Below are positions 1-11,610 of a DNA stretch of 64,000 bases, in pieces. The notes under the pieces were generated by a model. The model saw nothing but the letters and a program-made list of their open reading frames with translations, was not told where the DNA came from and did no database searches. Position numbers and translations under genes: made by a program. The stretch is from the NCBI GenBank assembly GCA_004369045.1, contig ML213537.1:113003-177002 (forward strand), read 5' to 3'. Within the stretch, counting starts at the first letter, position 1; each line of letters opens with the position of its first letter. Source of the stretch: Heliocybe sulcata. Lineage: Eukaryota > Basidiomycota > Agaricomycetes > Gloeophyllales > Gloeophyllaceae.

Positions 1-2
1 AT

Positions 3-182
3 GACCTTCAGAATCCGTACGATGCGCTCAAGCTCAAGCCTTTCCTCCTGCCGTTTGTAGACGCAATGGTAGCTGGGAAGGCGAGGTATATGATCGGTAC
101 TGAGGGCAGCACGTTCAGCGCGTACGTCCAGGATGTGCTCTGGAGGACGTACCATGGATGGGAGATCGTCCAGAGAGGATGA
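3..182 (+). CDS. C-terminal end of a glycosyltransferase-like protein (5' truncated by window edge)
   Basis: An open frame enters from the left edge and runs 59 codons to a TGA at 180-182. The peptide contains a block reading GTEGSTFSAYV followed by a Trp- and Tyr-rich tail. This resembles the donor-binding end of fungal O-fucosyltransferase-like proteins, in which a G-[ST]-x-G-S-T-F-S stretch lies near the C-terminus. If so, the enzyme would move a sugar from a nucleotide sugar in the secretory pathway. The start, catalytic core and any membrane anchor lie outside the window, so only the tail is supported. Family assignment is by recollection of the motif and is tentative; that the frame is coding is more secure because its amino-acid composition is well ordered to the stop. 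Confidence 0.5.
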   Translation, partial: DLQNPYDALKLKPFLLPFVDAMVAGKARYMIGTEGSTFSAYVQDVLWRTYHGWEIVQRG

Positions 183-433
183 CCTGTCGAGGGCGGATAT
201 GTGTCGCTTCGACTCCTCACTTCCCCTTCCCCCTCAGGACGGACGATGGGTGGTATCCTGTGGGAGAATTTATACGTCACTTGGCTCGAAATGCATTAAA
301 TTTAGCTCGGATAACCATTTCTCGTGGGATCTAGTAGCCTACTGCCAAGATCTGGTTGCTTTTTGTACCGATGTGAAAGCCGACAGTATGACTCGCCTCC
401 CATGGCGATGGGAAGCCGCTTCAATGACCAACA

Positions 434-439
434 TATAAA
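434..439 (+). promoter_or_regulatory. TATA box of GST1
   Basis: TATAAA lies 34 bp upstream of the GST1 start codon at 473, implying a very short 5' leader. The two other GST genes have TATA-like elements 70 bp or less upstream. Confidence 0.5.
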
Positions 440-472
440 CCGAAAGGACATTCCCTACAGTCTCACAGCACT

Positions 473-1277
473 ATGGTCCTGAAGCTTTACGGGCATACCG
501 TCTCATCGGCTACTAAACGCGTTGCCTGCATTGCGAACGAGCTCAAGGTGCCTTATGAGCTTGTGACGATCGACCTCTTCAGCGGCGAGCACAAATGGGC
601 TGCTGCGCTGGAGAAGCAGCCCTTTGGGGAACTGCCTTGGATCGTGAGCGTCTTTCATATCCTCAGTGTCCGGGAGCTCAGATTAGAATGCTTACAGGAC
701 GATGGTGGGTTCGTGCTCTACGAGTCGCGCGCGATATGCCGATATCTTGTGGCGAAATATGGGCCTTCGAGCTCGCTGGTACCCAAGGACCTGACCGGAA
801 ACGCAAAGTTCGAGCAAGCTGCGAGTATTGAGATCTGCAATTTTGAGCCATACGCACATGTGATCGCGATAGAGAAGCTTATAAAGCCGTGAGTGGGAGA
901 ATGTACTTTAGTGATAATGCAAGCTAATACCTTCTTTAACCAAGCGCTTCAGGGGCGCAGCCAGATGAAACGATGGTAAAGGAGAACCTGGACGTCCTCA
1001 GTTCGAAGCTGGATGCATATGAGGTTATATTGAGCAAACAGACGTACTTGGCCGGAGATGCAAGTTGCATTCCTGTAATGTCGAGGGAAAAGCTCATGCT
1101 AACGTATGGGAGCAGCACCTTACTCTAGCTGACCTGTTCCACCTCCCGAAAGGCGCCATGGTCACCGCAGCAGGAATAAATGTCCTGGAAGATAGTAACG
1201 ACAGACCAAATGTCGCAAGATGGTGGAAGGCTCTGACTTCCCGGTCAAGCTGGCGGGCAGTAAAGGACGGAGCATGA
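473..1277 (+). CDS. GST1, glutathione S-transferase, GSTF (phi)-like
   Basis: Spliced CDS 473-643, 698-888, 945-1059, 1116-1277 gives 212 aa, the usual GST length, with all phases matching. The N-terminal thioredoxin fold carries the family opening LYGHTVSSATKRV, with Ser11 at the position of the phi-class catalytic serine. The cis-Pro region (FGELPWI) and the ESRAI glutathione-binding motif follow. The helical C-terminal domain includes LTLADLFHL and NVARWW. It should conjugate glutathione to electrophiles in the cytosol or reduce peroxides. Intron 3 (1060-1115) begins GCAAGT, a GC-AG intron; introns 1 and 2 are GT-AG. The protein is clearly more diverged than the GST2/GST3 pair at 25.5-27.8 kb: it has Ala where they have Cys next to the catalytic serine and carries small insertions. 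No lesion is seen. Confidence 0.88.
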
Positions 1278-2732
1278 CCAGAAAGTCTATCGCTTCCGCG
1301 GCCTAGATGCAGTATTCAAGGACGCACTGGATCCTAGATACGTCGTAGAATAAGTAGGACAATCGTGAGACGTGACAAGGCATCATCCCACAGTGTACTC
1401 GCTCTGGATGGTCACAGTCTGGGATAGCTCACTGAGAAAGTGCGGGATGTACATCTTCACTTATCAACCTCATTCGTCTAGGTATCCTGCAAGTCGTCAT
1501 GATCCGCAAGTTGCACGCCTGTGTCGACGGTCCCGGGAGCGGGAAACCAGCCCCATCGCCCAAAGTCTACCTTGAGCTCACCGCCTCTTGTCTGGGTCAC
1601 TTCGACTCCCTCTGCCTCCAGCTCCTGTCGCTGAAGTTCAGCGCCACTAGTGCCTGGCCCTCGGGAGGAGATGGTGCCAGCGGAGGAAATGACTCGCTGC
1701 CATGGAATGGGTGGCTGTACCGCAGGCGAAATGAATTTGAGCGCTGCGGTGGATTAGCGAGCACAGCCTGCATTAAAAATGAAATGGCTGACCTTGACCA
1801 ACATGTCGAGAGTGGCGGGGCATTCCTATTAATTTCGCGATGTGCCCTGCGCAAGACCTGGCACCGTGCCGATTGAGTAATGACCACAAAGACAACATCC
1901 ATACTCTCAGATCTTACTTATGAGCCACTAAGTTCTTGATGATGCGCGATGGGTTTCTTGGATTCAGGCCGGTCCAGTGACGGCTTTACGCACCGTAGCT
2001 GGTGACCTTTTGGGCTGGGATTTGCCTGACAACATGATATACCTACAGAGGGCGCCGTTCGTAACAGGGACCACTATGTTCAAAAGAGACTTACTGCATC
2101 ATGGAATTCTGCGCTGTCCATGATGTGGATGGATGCTGGACGTCGACCTTCGAAACCAAGAAGATGCGTCGTGTCACATCGTCACGCATCACCTCACCTC
2201 TCTTTACTCGCCCTCCTGGATATGTCAGTACACTCCTACTGTTTTTACGACTGGCTGCAGCTGATCTCTACGTGTGCGAACCAATATAAAGCCACATGAG
2301 ATGCTAGTGTAGTCCCTTGAGTTGATCCTAACTAGATTGACTCGCTAAGAAGCTGCAGCTAGGCACTCGACATCATACACGGATTATCAATTCTGACATA
2401 TCGGGAAGAGATATAATGACGATTTTGGCGCGACAGCGGGTATGAATGGAGCGCCACAGATAACAAATCAGTTGGCGCGTTGAGGCTGCAGGAAACGATG
2501 AAGGCCATCTATTGGCATCTATGTTCGGAGAGCTTGGCATATCAGACAAGGTATGCGAAGCAAATACAATGGCTATACATACCTTAAGACGGGAACAGAT
2601 AGTAGAAATCAGCAGCGACAACACATCAAACAATGATTAATGATACCTCAAGAGCATATCAAAGCGAGGCACGTTCCCTGCCATTCCTAATCCAACGTAT
2701 TCACCCTCCAACGTATAACCACTTGCACAGCA
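1278..2732. other. Intergenic, no gene recognised
   Basis: Open frames of up to 125 codons occur on both strands (for example 1499-1876 and its antisense 1597-1902), but they overlap each other, show no conserved motif and have no convincing splice continuation. I see no repeat shared with the rest of the window. Confidence 0.5.
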
Positions 2733-3571
2733 ATGAAGACTTTCTTCTGGTTGCTGCTGGCCGAAGTCGCCGTGGCTCAGTCTCAGAACATCGCTCTTGA
2801 CTGCACCGCCATCCCGGGTGCGTCCAAGCACGCTACGCAGTCTTAATGACGGAGGAACGCTGATGCTGTCTGACCAGAGAGACGTGCAAGAACATATGCT
2901 TTGCTGTGAAATGCAGGCAGCTCCCCTGCGTACTCGACTGCTGTGAAATTGGGGCGCCGTAATGCTGCTGGTTGCACCAGGAGGAATCGCTGCAACAGGC
3001 GTGCCGACGGGCGTACCACCTGCGACGAGTACCCATTCGCTTCTACCAGCCAAGGCGGAGGAAACGCTGTGACCCGGAACGTACGATGTACAAGCTATTT
3101 CGAACGGACGACTGACGGTCCTTAACATATAGCTGTGTTTCCCTCGATGAATGCAGGAGTACGTTTACTACTTTTTTGAAATGTGACAATGCTGACCCGC
3201 ACTGAGTCCAGACCAGGTAGAGTTCTTGTCTAGCTTCTATCAGAAGCTGAGAAAGGCTCACGCCTCCCAATTCCATGTCACGGTGGCAAAGTTTGGTAAC
3301 ATCGCGTACTGCGTGCCGGGGTTCGGTGGCTGCACCAACGACGGCGACGAGTGTCAGAATGGAGCGCATGCGCGGCGGGAGCTATATGAAAACGGGACGG
3401 AAACCGCCGGGCAGTATTTCCGCGTGAAGAGGGGACTCGAGGGCTACTCGTTGCAGCCGCGTCTTAGTACTGAACGCCACATTCATTTCTCGCGACGTGA
3501 AGGGTGACTGCGACGACGGAATTGTCGACACTCGGATGGAGGAGCTGGACTGGGAGGAGCTTGGAGAGTGA
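2733..3571 (+). pseudogene. NucA/NucB-type secreted deoxyribonuclease, pseudogene copy 1
   Basis: The first exon (2733-2817) encodes a signal peptide (MKTFFWLLLAEVAVAQ) and the start of the mature protein. The middle exon keeps the hallmark CDEYPFAST-x-GG of the NucA/NucB nuclease family, and the end has a Cys-rich CxPGFGGC region. Against the better copy at 18796-19708 three kinds of damage are visible. A 17-nt deletion near 2935-2945 shifts the frame to a stop. The donor after the CDEYPF exon has changed GT to GA (about 3080). Frame is lost again after about 3450. Intron 1 would have to use an AG that directly follows another AG. The gene stands immediately upstream of FunK1-A on the same strand, the order also seen in the inverted copy. 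The ancestral product would be an extracellular, possibly defensive or nutritional, DNase; that role is inferred. Confidence 0.75.
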
Positions 3572-3935
3572 CATGAAGTCAAGTCGGTAGAGCAGGTCTG
3601 AGCTTGCATACTTGCGGCGGCGAGGAGATATACAATAGAACTGCCCAACCGGCGCAATACGGGCTACGTGTCTCAGATCTGCTTATGAGGCCTTTCTTCT
3701 TTGCATTTTCTCTTCACTGCTTGTCAGTGCTTTGTTGTACATTCTGCATGGGTCAATGTTATCAGACGAAGGATGATAGCTGGTAAGCAAAGGTATGTCA
3801 CGAAAGACGCGTCTACGCCGGCCCTAAATGCCTCACGTGCAATCTGTCAGAACATGCCGCCACATTAGCCACAGGGGTACTGCTTCTACACCAGCTTCTC
3901 CACCTCCTGATACCCGCCTTCCCTTGGTTTTACTC

Positions 3936-6348
3936 GTGGCGACATATGGAGACGCCCTGGAATACGATGGTGCTCGAGCGGCCGCGGCGTCGGCGATGCA
4001 GACGGAGCTCGTCGCTGTACCCTCTCAGCGCTTCCTCGAGCACTACCTCCCGTTCGTCCCTGCAGAGACCAATATGGAAGATTGTCTCCAGAAGCTAATA
4101 TCCGAGGGTCTTGTTGTGGAAGACTGTCATGACGGACTCTCGAAGTACTCCTGGACATCGTATCCCGACAGACCCTCCAAGATCACGTCTGACGCTGTGA
4201 CAGCGTACCAACCTCTCGTGGATATCTACAGAGCTGTCAGCACTCCGACGATAAACAAACGGCATGCGACATGCGCATACATTCAGCACCCAGATGACGC
4301 CAGGGTCTCCAACCCATCAGGCTCAGCGCAGAGCATTGACGCTTTCTTCATTCCGCTGCAGTCAGGCTCGACATCCGAACCCATACGTACCACGAATGTG
4401 ATCGTGAATGCTAGATACCAGCTGCAGAAGAACGTGGAAAGTGTCAACGACGTACGTTCACTTCCGGGCGCGGATACTTACAGCACTGAAAGAGCCGCAG
4501 AACCGTCTGAAACTATTGAGCGGTGTGATGCACTGTATGGACGAGGACCTTCGGCGTACGTATATCTACAGTGTGCGTGCGTTGAATTCCCTCGACGCAC
4601 AGTCAATATTCACGCGCGGATCAGATGACCATCGAGGACGACCAGTTTATTGTCTGGTATTGGTCCCGATCGCATTCTGCACGATCTCATCCCATTAACT
4701 TTGTGAAGGCCCGTACGACTCCGCCCAGTAAGATCCAGTGTACCACTGACAGAGTGTTCTGCAGGATTTGAAGACGGTTCTACGAATCCTCGTCTCCCTT
4801 CTGTTCGCAACGGAACAAGAACTCGGGCTCGATCCTACTGTCCAGCATCGTTTCGACGAGCAACGTAGACCAGGATGTTACGTTTACGAACTTAGCGGGA
4901 GATATTTCAAAACGCTGGAGAGCCTCTCTACGCACCGCCCGTTGGCTGTGGCTGGTCGCGCGACACGCGTGTTTCGTGCGGTGGAGGTTGAGAGCTTCGA
5001 CGATCTCACAGAGAAAGGACCAACTAAATTATTGAGGGAAGCCTGGCTCGAGTCGATTGCTGACACGGAGAATGGCATCCAGACCAAACTATTCGCCTAG
5101 TTCAATGCCTTATCCGAACAACTGCGAGGTACTGGTCTGCTACCTGTCCAGTTGGAGGCCATGACGGACGATAACACCAAGGCGGCGCTTACAGACGCTA
5201 TCATGACCAGGAGATACAAGGACTACTTTCTCACCATTGACTGTGACTCGGAGGGCGCGTCATGTAAGGCAGTAGCCGCCGGTGCAGTGGGAACGCTATT
5301 CGATGTGAAGCCGTCGCCTGCTCCACACGCCGGGTTGGGTCTCTTCGATAGGTTTCTTCCGCCATTCCGCGTACCCCGCCTGCACCGAATAGGAGTGCCA
5401 ATCGAACTTTCGCGACCATGCGTCCATATCGAGTTGTATATGGAGAGGTTTGTGAGCCATTGTACCATGTGACGAGCCTCGCGACGGTCCTGCAGACGAT
5501 GATCGACTGTCTCACTGGTACGCGTCTCTGCTTCGACTCTTCAACACGCTGCGGAGCAACGTATCACAGCTGCCCAGCTGATGTACTGTGTTGGATGGAC
5601 CCACAGTGACGTGAGCGCTGGCAACTTGCTCTGGTACGGTGATGGAGAGCGGGGCATCCTATCGAATCTCGAGTACGCCAAAAGGTCAATCCACAAGGTG
5701 GCAGAAACCCTGATCCGAAGACGGTTTGTCATCGTCACTAGTTTCTGTAATTATCCTTCCTAACGATGCTTATCTTAGGGCACGGTGCCCTTTATGGCCA
5801 TCGAGATGACCACCCAGAGTCGTATTTATGTACTTGACGCCGACTTCAGGAAGTCTGAGAAGCGACCATATTATGCGGGAACATACAACTTTCAGCACAA
5901 CCTGGAATCATTCTTTTGCCTCCTTCTGTGGATGCTGCTTGATCGCACGCCAAGTACACCAAGCTCGCGGTGGTTCGCAGAGACTATTTTCACTAAGAAT
6001 GACCTCAACGAACGCCGAAGAGTATTGACATCCCCGGGTCATCTCCGAGAAATGCTCTCCCGGGATCTGCCCGACGGTTGACTCTCGTACCTGGACAGCA
6101 TCGAATGGTCCTGCCAAATAGTATGTACAGGCTATGCAGAACGTGGGTTCAACTTTGGGAGCTACGCCAAGCCATACCGCTTTGGCCGCATGGTCCTGCT
6201 CGAATGCCAGGAGATTGCCATGAACAGCACTCCAGTGTCCCCGGTACATCGCAAGGACTCAGCTCCTGAACCGGCCAGGCAGACGAGGAATGCTGGCAGG
6301 AAGTGCGGCAGGGAAGACGACGCCTACGACCCGGACGAGGAGAGTTAA
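3936..6348 (+). pseudogene. FunK1-A, fungal-type protein kinase, multiply broken
   Basis: All six exons of the FunK1 (fungal-type kinase, Pkinase_fungal) plan are recognisable: 3936-4451, 4501-4572, 4625-4708, 4765-5517, 5570-5723, 5779-6348. The start codon of the sister copies (Met-Ser-Ala) is GTG-Ala-Thr here, so the original ATG is lost. Further lesions are TAG at 5098-5100 (sisters have CAG), a frameshift in 5290-5430, a 1-nt loss in exon 5 and TGA at 6079-6081. Intron 3 starts GCCCGT instead of GTCCGT. The catalytic loop reads HSD where active copies have HRD. It is therefore dead as a kinase. It lies between the nuclease pseudogene and TFIIIA. Confidence 0.85.
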
Positions 6349-6613
6349 TATCCAGGACTCCGTAGCTCTGGTTTAGCGTGAACAATGTTGCCTCCGCGTG
6401 TAAGGCAGGCCCTTGCCCTGGCGTGTTTTCGTTAATAGCCACGACACATCTCACTAGGATTGGTTCTCGCAGGATCATGCATCGTAGCCGTTGGGGTGGA
6501 GCCGCACTGCCAGCGTCGTATGCAGCGGTATTGTATAATATCAGTGGCTGAATAATATAAAGTAGCTGCCCCCTTAAGTCAGAGTACACGGCCACGGTCA
6601 ACGCGATGCACCT

Positions 6614-8423
6614 CTACGCCCCCGTGCTTCCAAACTCCTGAATGCCTCTCTCCATAGCCACCCACACCTCGACGTCCTCCTTCGTTGCGTCTATCTTGTG
6701 TATACCACGCAGATGGCGCCTCACATCGTACGCCCTGCTGAAGACGTACTCACATCTGTCACTGGTACATGCTCCAGCCGAAAGGAAGGGTGCATGAGGG
6801 AAGGGACACCTTAACTTCCTGGACGCCGCATCCTTCGCTCCATCTGCGTACGCCTTTCCGGTGAGGAAATCGATAGTCCCCGCAGGCGCCGTCTCTTCCT
6901 CCTCGAAATCAGACCCGGACGACTCCCGGTCTCCTTCATCCGAAGACTCGTACGAAAATCCGGTACGCTCATGTTTCTTCGCCATGTGTCGCTGGAGAAG
7001 ATGCTTATACCCGAACCGCATCCCACAGCTCTCCTCGGGACAGACGTGGTCACGCTTACCGAGGTGCGTTACATTGACGTGTACGCTCAACGCTGTTTTC
7101 TGCATCGGAATTGGCGTTAGCACTACTCCTTCCCGAGTAGAAAAGGCCACACCCACCGACTTGAAATCCCGTTTACATCCGTCCACGTCGCAGACCCACT
7201 CGCGGCCCCACTCGCCACCTCGTCTTCTCTTCGCCCTTCTTCCTTCCTCTACATCCGTCTTCAAGTTGAATTCGTCCTCAGCAGCATGCAGTTTCATGTG
7301 GGCACGCAGCCCCTTGTGTTGGGTAAAGGTCTTGCCATGGCACTGCGAGTACGGACATGTCGGCGGGTGCGCCATACGAATATGCGCCTGGAGAGCCGTC
7401 CAGGTGGGATAGAACGCTGATGTTGAACAAGACGGGTGTACGCACGCGTAGCGATTATCTACGGATGCCATTAAGCGGTGCTGGCCACGCTGTGGGACAA
7501 GAGGAACGCTTACCTTCATGCACTTTCGTATGCGTACGAAGTTTCTGGTTAGTCGCGAAGGATTTTGTGCAGCCGTCGTGCGTGCAGATATATGGCTTTG
7601 TTCCCGGTGGTGAATGGGCCGTGCAGACGTGAGAGCGAAGTTGATGATGCTTCATGAAGGCCTCTGGACAGCCAGAGCGGTCGCACTATGATACGAAACA
7701 CATGAGATCCTTGTCCTACGTGATAGCACGGGATCTAAGTGGCGGATACCTGCTGAGCCGCGCGGTGCCCAGTTGTGTTGATATGCCGCGCTCTCAGCTG
7801 GACCCAATCGCATGATACGGTCATGCTTGTATGAATGGTCCAGCGGGAATAGAAAGACACCCGCAACGCCTCAACATCACAACCCCACCAGTACACGAAT
7901 GTATTTGACTGAGTACGCACCTTGAACGGCTTCTCGTCCCGATGCCACTCCTCATGCGTCCTCAGGTGTTGACTGGTCCAAAACCTCTTTCCGCAACCCG
8001 TCGCGTCGCACACGAAAGGCCTGTCGGACTCTGGCAAATGTGAGCGTGCATGTGCCTGGAGGTGCGTCTCTCGGAGGTATGCTTTATTGCACGTCGAGCA
8101 GACAAATGGCCTCTGCATTATGAAATGACATCCAATCGCGCTATGTATCCCGATGAGCGACTCACCTCTCCGGTATGGGAGCGCTCGTGCTCCGCCAACC
8201 TGGACGGTTTCGTGTAGGCTTTCCCGCACTGGTCGTACTGGCAGTGGTATTTTCTCTTCCTAGCCGTGGTCAATGTTCGGTTGACAAGTCCAAGAGGTCC
8301 CTCCGAAGGCCCAGCATGAGAACTGGCGTCGACATCAGAAGAAACTGGAGTGGAAAGGCGGATTAGTCCTGCTTCAAGATGCCTGCGCTTTCTGGACACC
8401 GTCGACGTCGTGCTGATGGACAT
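6614..8423 (-). CDS. TFIIIA: Transcription factor IIIA, C2H2 zinc-finger protein
   Basis: Exons in coding order: 8423-8166, 8112-7921, 7685-7514, 7458-7157, 7099-6614, giving 469 aa. The protein has a basic N-terminal leader and then nine C2H2 fingers in an almost unbroken run with TFIIIA-type linkers. After finger 9 comes an acidic linker and an atypical tenth Cys/His unit near the C-terminus. This matches fungal TFIIIA, which binds the internal control region of 5S rRNA genes and recruits TFIIIC and RNA polymerase III, and binds 5S RNA itself. An in-frame upstream ATG at 8495 would add 24 residues; I chose 8423 because the truncated copy at 25006 starts at the same Met-Ser. Intron 2 (7686-7920, 235 nt) is long for this genome. 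The gene is divergent from TatD with about 200 bp between them. No lesion is seen. Confidence 0.88.
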
Positions 8424-8621
8424 TGTCCGCCAAGGTCGTAGCAGAGATAGGCTAGCAGTCGCAAGCTGAGTGGCAGAACGCTCCCGTGACAGCACGGGAA
8501 TCTGTCACTGGTCACAATTTCTCCTCTCATGCTTTGCCTCGCAATCGCATGCAGGCCCAAGTCACTGTCATCCAAGTTTTGCTCAAGACCTTATCCACTC
8601 TCATCAAGAGCTCTTTCCAGT
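8424..8621. promoter_or_regulatory. Shared divergent promoter of TFIIIA and TatD with a palindrome
   Basis: This 198-bp gap must hold both promoters. At 8483-8498 there is an inverted repeat, CCCGTG and CACGGG around a 4-bp spacer, followed by two GTCAC direct repeats at about 8504-8515. The same palindrome, as a 7-bp arm form, is kept in the rearranged copy at 24736-24751, although the genes around that copy are broken. This makes it a candidate binding site for a dimeric regulator. In-frame ATGs of both genes lie inside the gap (8495 on minus, 8529 on plus), so the transcripts or leader peptides could overlap. Confidence 0.5.
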
Positions 8622-9939
8622 ATGGGTAAACACAGCAAGAAAAAATATCAAGTCGTGGACGAATCACATCTTCATCTACCTGCGCATTCAAGCTCGAGCT
8701 CAAGTTCGGCCCAAATCGTGGACACCCACACGCATCTGGTATCCACCTTCTCTACCTATCAGACTAAATACAGGGAAGGGCGGTATGCCAGCATCTTTGA
8801 TTTTGTCAAGGGTATGTACAATAGAGAGGGAAGCCATAAGGTCGAGGCGATTGTGGACGTCTGGTGTGAGGCACCCGTGCAGAAGGTATGGAAGGAGCTC
8901 GCGGACTCTGCACTGAGCCTGGAAGAACGGGAGAGCAGATGGGGAGGGACCGAGTATTGGTTTGTGATGGGTGCGTACGTACGACCGGTTGTACGCAGGT
9001 GTCCAACCAGTAATATAACGGATTCAATGCAGGAGTACACCCGTGCGCTCGATCCTACTCGATGCGAGGTAGAGATTAACATGAATCTCGTTACTTAGAC
9101 ACGAAGCGAAACTCTACACAGACGATGTAGAGAAGGACATGTGCGAAACGTTTTCTGTTGGCCTTTGACCAGTGGTAACATTGTCGACAGACTGGAAGCC
9201 ATGGCACACCCGCGCTGCGTCGGCTGGGGAGAAATAGGGCTCGACTACCACTACGATAACTCTCCGCGCACGATGCAGCAAAACATCTTCCGGCGGCAGC
9301 TCAGGCATGCTGTACGCCTCGGGAAGCCGCTCACCATCCACACGCGCGAAGCGGAAGAGGACACGGAGAGGATACTCAAGGAGGAGGTGCCAAAGGACCA
9401 TAAAGTTCGTCGCCAACGTGGGCTGTAGCCTATCTGCTAACGCTCACGCAGATACACGTACACTGCTACACGGACTCGCCAGAGCTCGCTCAGCGCTTGC
9501 TAGACCATTTCCCGAACTTGTATATAGGGATCACCGGTCAGCCTATCTGTTACATGGCGGACACTAAGTGAACCTGATGCGTCTCGGTAGGCGTGATAAC
9601 ATACTCCACAAACCACAATACATCCGCCGTCATCCGGAGCTTTACTTTGTCCTCCTCATCCCCAATGCGAATCCTCCTGGAGACGGATGCACCGTACATG
9701 GTGCCTTCGAACATCTATGCCTCGCTTCCCACACTCAAAGGTATGCTCCGCTACCCTCATCACACTAATGAAGACACGTGCTGCATCTTCGTGCATTCGC
9801 AGGGCGACTGCCGCTCTGCCACACCGCCATGATCCCCTGGACCGCAGAGTTTGTCGCAGGCATTGCCGGAGAGGGGTGGGATGCGGAGCGGGTGATGCGT
9901 GTCAGCAGGGAGAATGCGAGACGGGCGTACGGAGTGTAG
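8622..9939 (+). CDS. TatD-family metal-dependent DNase
   Basis: Exons 8622-8970, 9033-9042, 9099-9140, 9191-9404, 9452-9536, 9591-9740, 9803-9939 give 328 aa. All metal ligands of the TatD amidohydrolase fold are present: HTH at residues 36-38, Glu in GEIGLDY, His in LTIHTRE, His in IHVHCY and Asp in LETDAP. The predicted activity is Mg2+-dependent 3'-5' exonuclease or AP-site cleavage in DNA repair or apoptosis-like DNA breakdown. The second exon is only 10 nt and is needed to make the GVHPHEA junction. A 31-codon in-frame extension to an ATG at 8529 is basic, Ser-rich and without acidic residues, as in mitochondrial presequences, so a second isoform is possible. It has a Lys/Ser-rich N-terminal leader before the fold. 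Two remnants of this gene lie at 20970-21400 and 24420-24690. Confidence 0.87.
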
Positions 9940-10265
9940 GCATGGCACGTGAATGTGCCGGGCGTTAAAGCGGGCGGAGGAGGGATGGGAAGGAGGTGTA
10001 GCTACCAGGGAGGTAGGTCGACCGGGCGTTCCTCTGTTGGTTGATGGAAGTTACCCTCCTCTAGCATAAGCGTGTCAGCCCGTGATAGCACCTATACTCG
10101 TATTCAATGTGCGCAGGCGACGCACGGCGAGGGACCTTTCCTGCCTCGCAGGCCGTTCATACAAGCACTGACGGCACGGCATATCAACGTAGCGGGGCGC
10201 AACGTGACTGGGCTACTTAGATGCACTACTATTACACGGAATCTACGAGCGAATGCTGAAGGATA
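9940..10265. other. Short intergenic stretch between convergent TatD and FunK1-E
   Basis: No gene seen. It corresponds in position to 24101-24419 in the flipped copy, between FunK1-D and the TatD remnant, and should contain the 3' untranslated regions of both genes. Confidence 0.4.
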
Positions 10266-11078
10266 CTACGCCGTCCCGGTGCAAGGCCGTAGCTGCCTTT
10301 CTGCGCCCACGTCCGTCGTCGACTCACCATGCCGACTTTTCGACGCCAGTTCTTCACTGTCGCAGCCTGTGCCACCACTCTCCTTGTCCGGGTCGTAGGC
10401 ATCGTGATCCCGGCCGCGCTTCCTGGCAGTCCTCGTCTGCTTAGGTTGAGAGGCTGGACCATCCAGCCGCGCGTCCGCCTTGCCATACACTTTGGGCTCC
10501 ACGTACGGCTTTCGGCGAGGATCGTATTAACAATGCAAAGTGGTTGCGCGTACCTCGCAACGTCCCCATAGTTGAGCTCCCGACGCGAATAGCCTGCACG
10601 TAGTGTATCGCAGAACCACACGAGATCGTCCAGATACGGTGACAAACAACCGAACAGACTCGCGGAGGGCATTTCTCGGAGATAACCCTCGATTGTCAAC
10701 CACCGTCCAGCGTACGTGCAGGTCGTTCTGCGTAAAATCGGTGTGAACAACCCGATGCGAGGTTGGTGCGCGACCGAGCAGCGTCCACAGAAGGAGCCGG
10801 AAGAATGCTTCCGGGGCGTGTGTGTATAACACGGTGCGCCCTAGTACGTGTCTCGGGCTTTCTTGTGCAGTCTCAGACATGAGTAGTCATGACTGGGAAG
10901 CTATCTCGACGGCCATGAAGTATGCCGTGCCCTAGAAGAATGATCAGCAGAAACAGCAATAGGTAAAGCTCTTCAAATCTGACAGAATTCCCCGCCCTCC
11001 AGCACCGTACCAGAGCAAGTTTCCGGCACTCACGTCACCGTCGGTCCATCCAACGCAGTACATCAGCTGTACGTTGCT
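10266..11078 (-). pseudogene. FunK1-E, 3' fragment of a fungal-type kinase
   Basis: Only exons 5 and 6 of the FunK1 plan remain. Reading from 11078 down, the catalytic-loop exon is present (LMYCVGW, then GNLLWYGAG), but HRD has become DGD. The last exon begins near 10936, meets a stop within ten codons, lacks the stretch before the conserved ESFFWLLLW helix and then changes frame repeatedly. The C-terminal low-complexity basic tail ends at 10266. Sequence upstream of 11078 shows no further FunK1 homology, so the copy was truncated at its 5' side. It is convergent with TatD, the arrangement kept by FunK1-D and the TatD remnant. Confidence 0.75.
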
Positions 11079-11610
11079 TAGCAGCGTGTTAAAGAGCCGG
11101 AGGAGAGAATCGTCCCGTGGGTATTACAGAGAGCCTGCGGGAAAGATCGAGATGGTACCAGGTAGTAAATGGTAGTGCGATCGCAAATATTAGGATGAGG
11201 GTACAGTATTGTGGCACACCAGTATTAGGTAAAGGCTTGGCATGGCATTCCCCGAGACTATTCATTCCTGCCACAAAAATCAATCTACCCAGTGGTCTTG
11301 GCAGTCAGAAGAAAGCCAGAAGAAGCTGCAGGCACCCATGTATAGTACTTAGGCCACTTACAACACGCGACAATGATGACCGGTGCTTGAGGTCTGACCG
11401 GGATCTGATCCGACCTTCCGGCCAGTGGCACTTCTGACTGGGATTGGTTGTATCAGGGGTCCTCTCTTACTCCCCTTCTATGAGATGCGCCTCGTCACGA
11501 GCATGCACTGCTATCGGTATTGCACCAGGATTTACCATTCATTAGGACTATAAGTTTAACGATAGGGCATCCATATATACTATAATCTGCACCCGAATTA
11601 ATGAGCGACA
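11079..11610. other. Intergenic, no gene recognised
   Basis: Separates the FunK1-E fragment from the stop codon of FunK1-B. The two overlapping short frames (11089-11283 minus, 11117-11437 plus) are not convincing. A TATA-like AT-rich tract lies at about 11565-11585. Confidence 0.4.

Noticed and set aside
6861-7412. 183-codon plus-strand frame
   Set aside because: Entirely antisense to TFIIIA exons 4-5; Ser/Arg-rich shadow composition and no motif.
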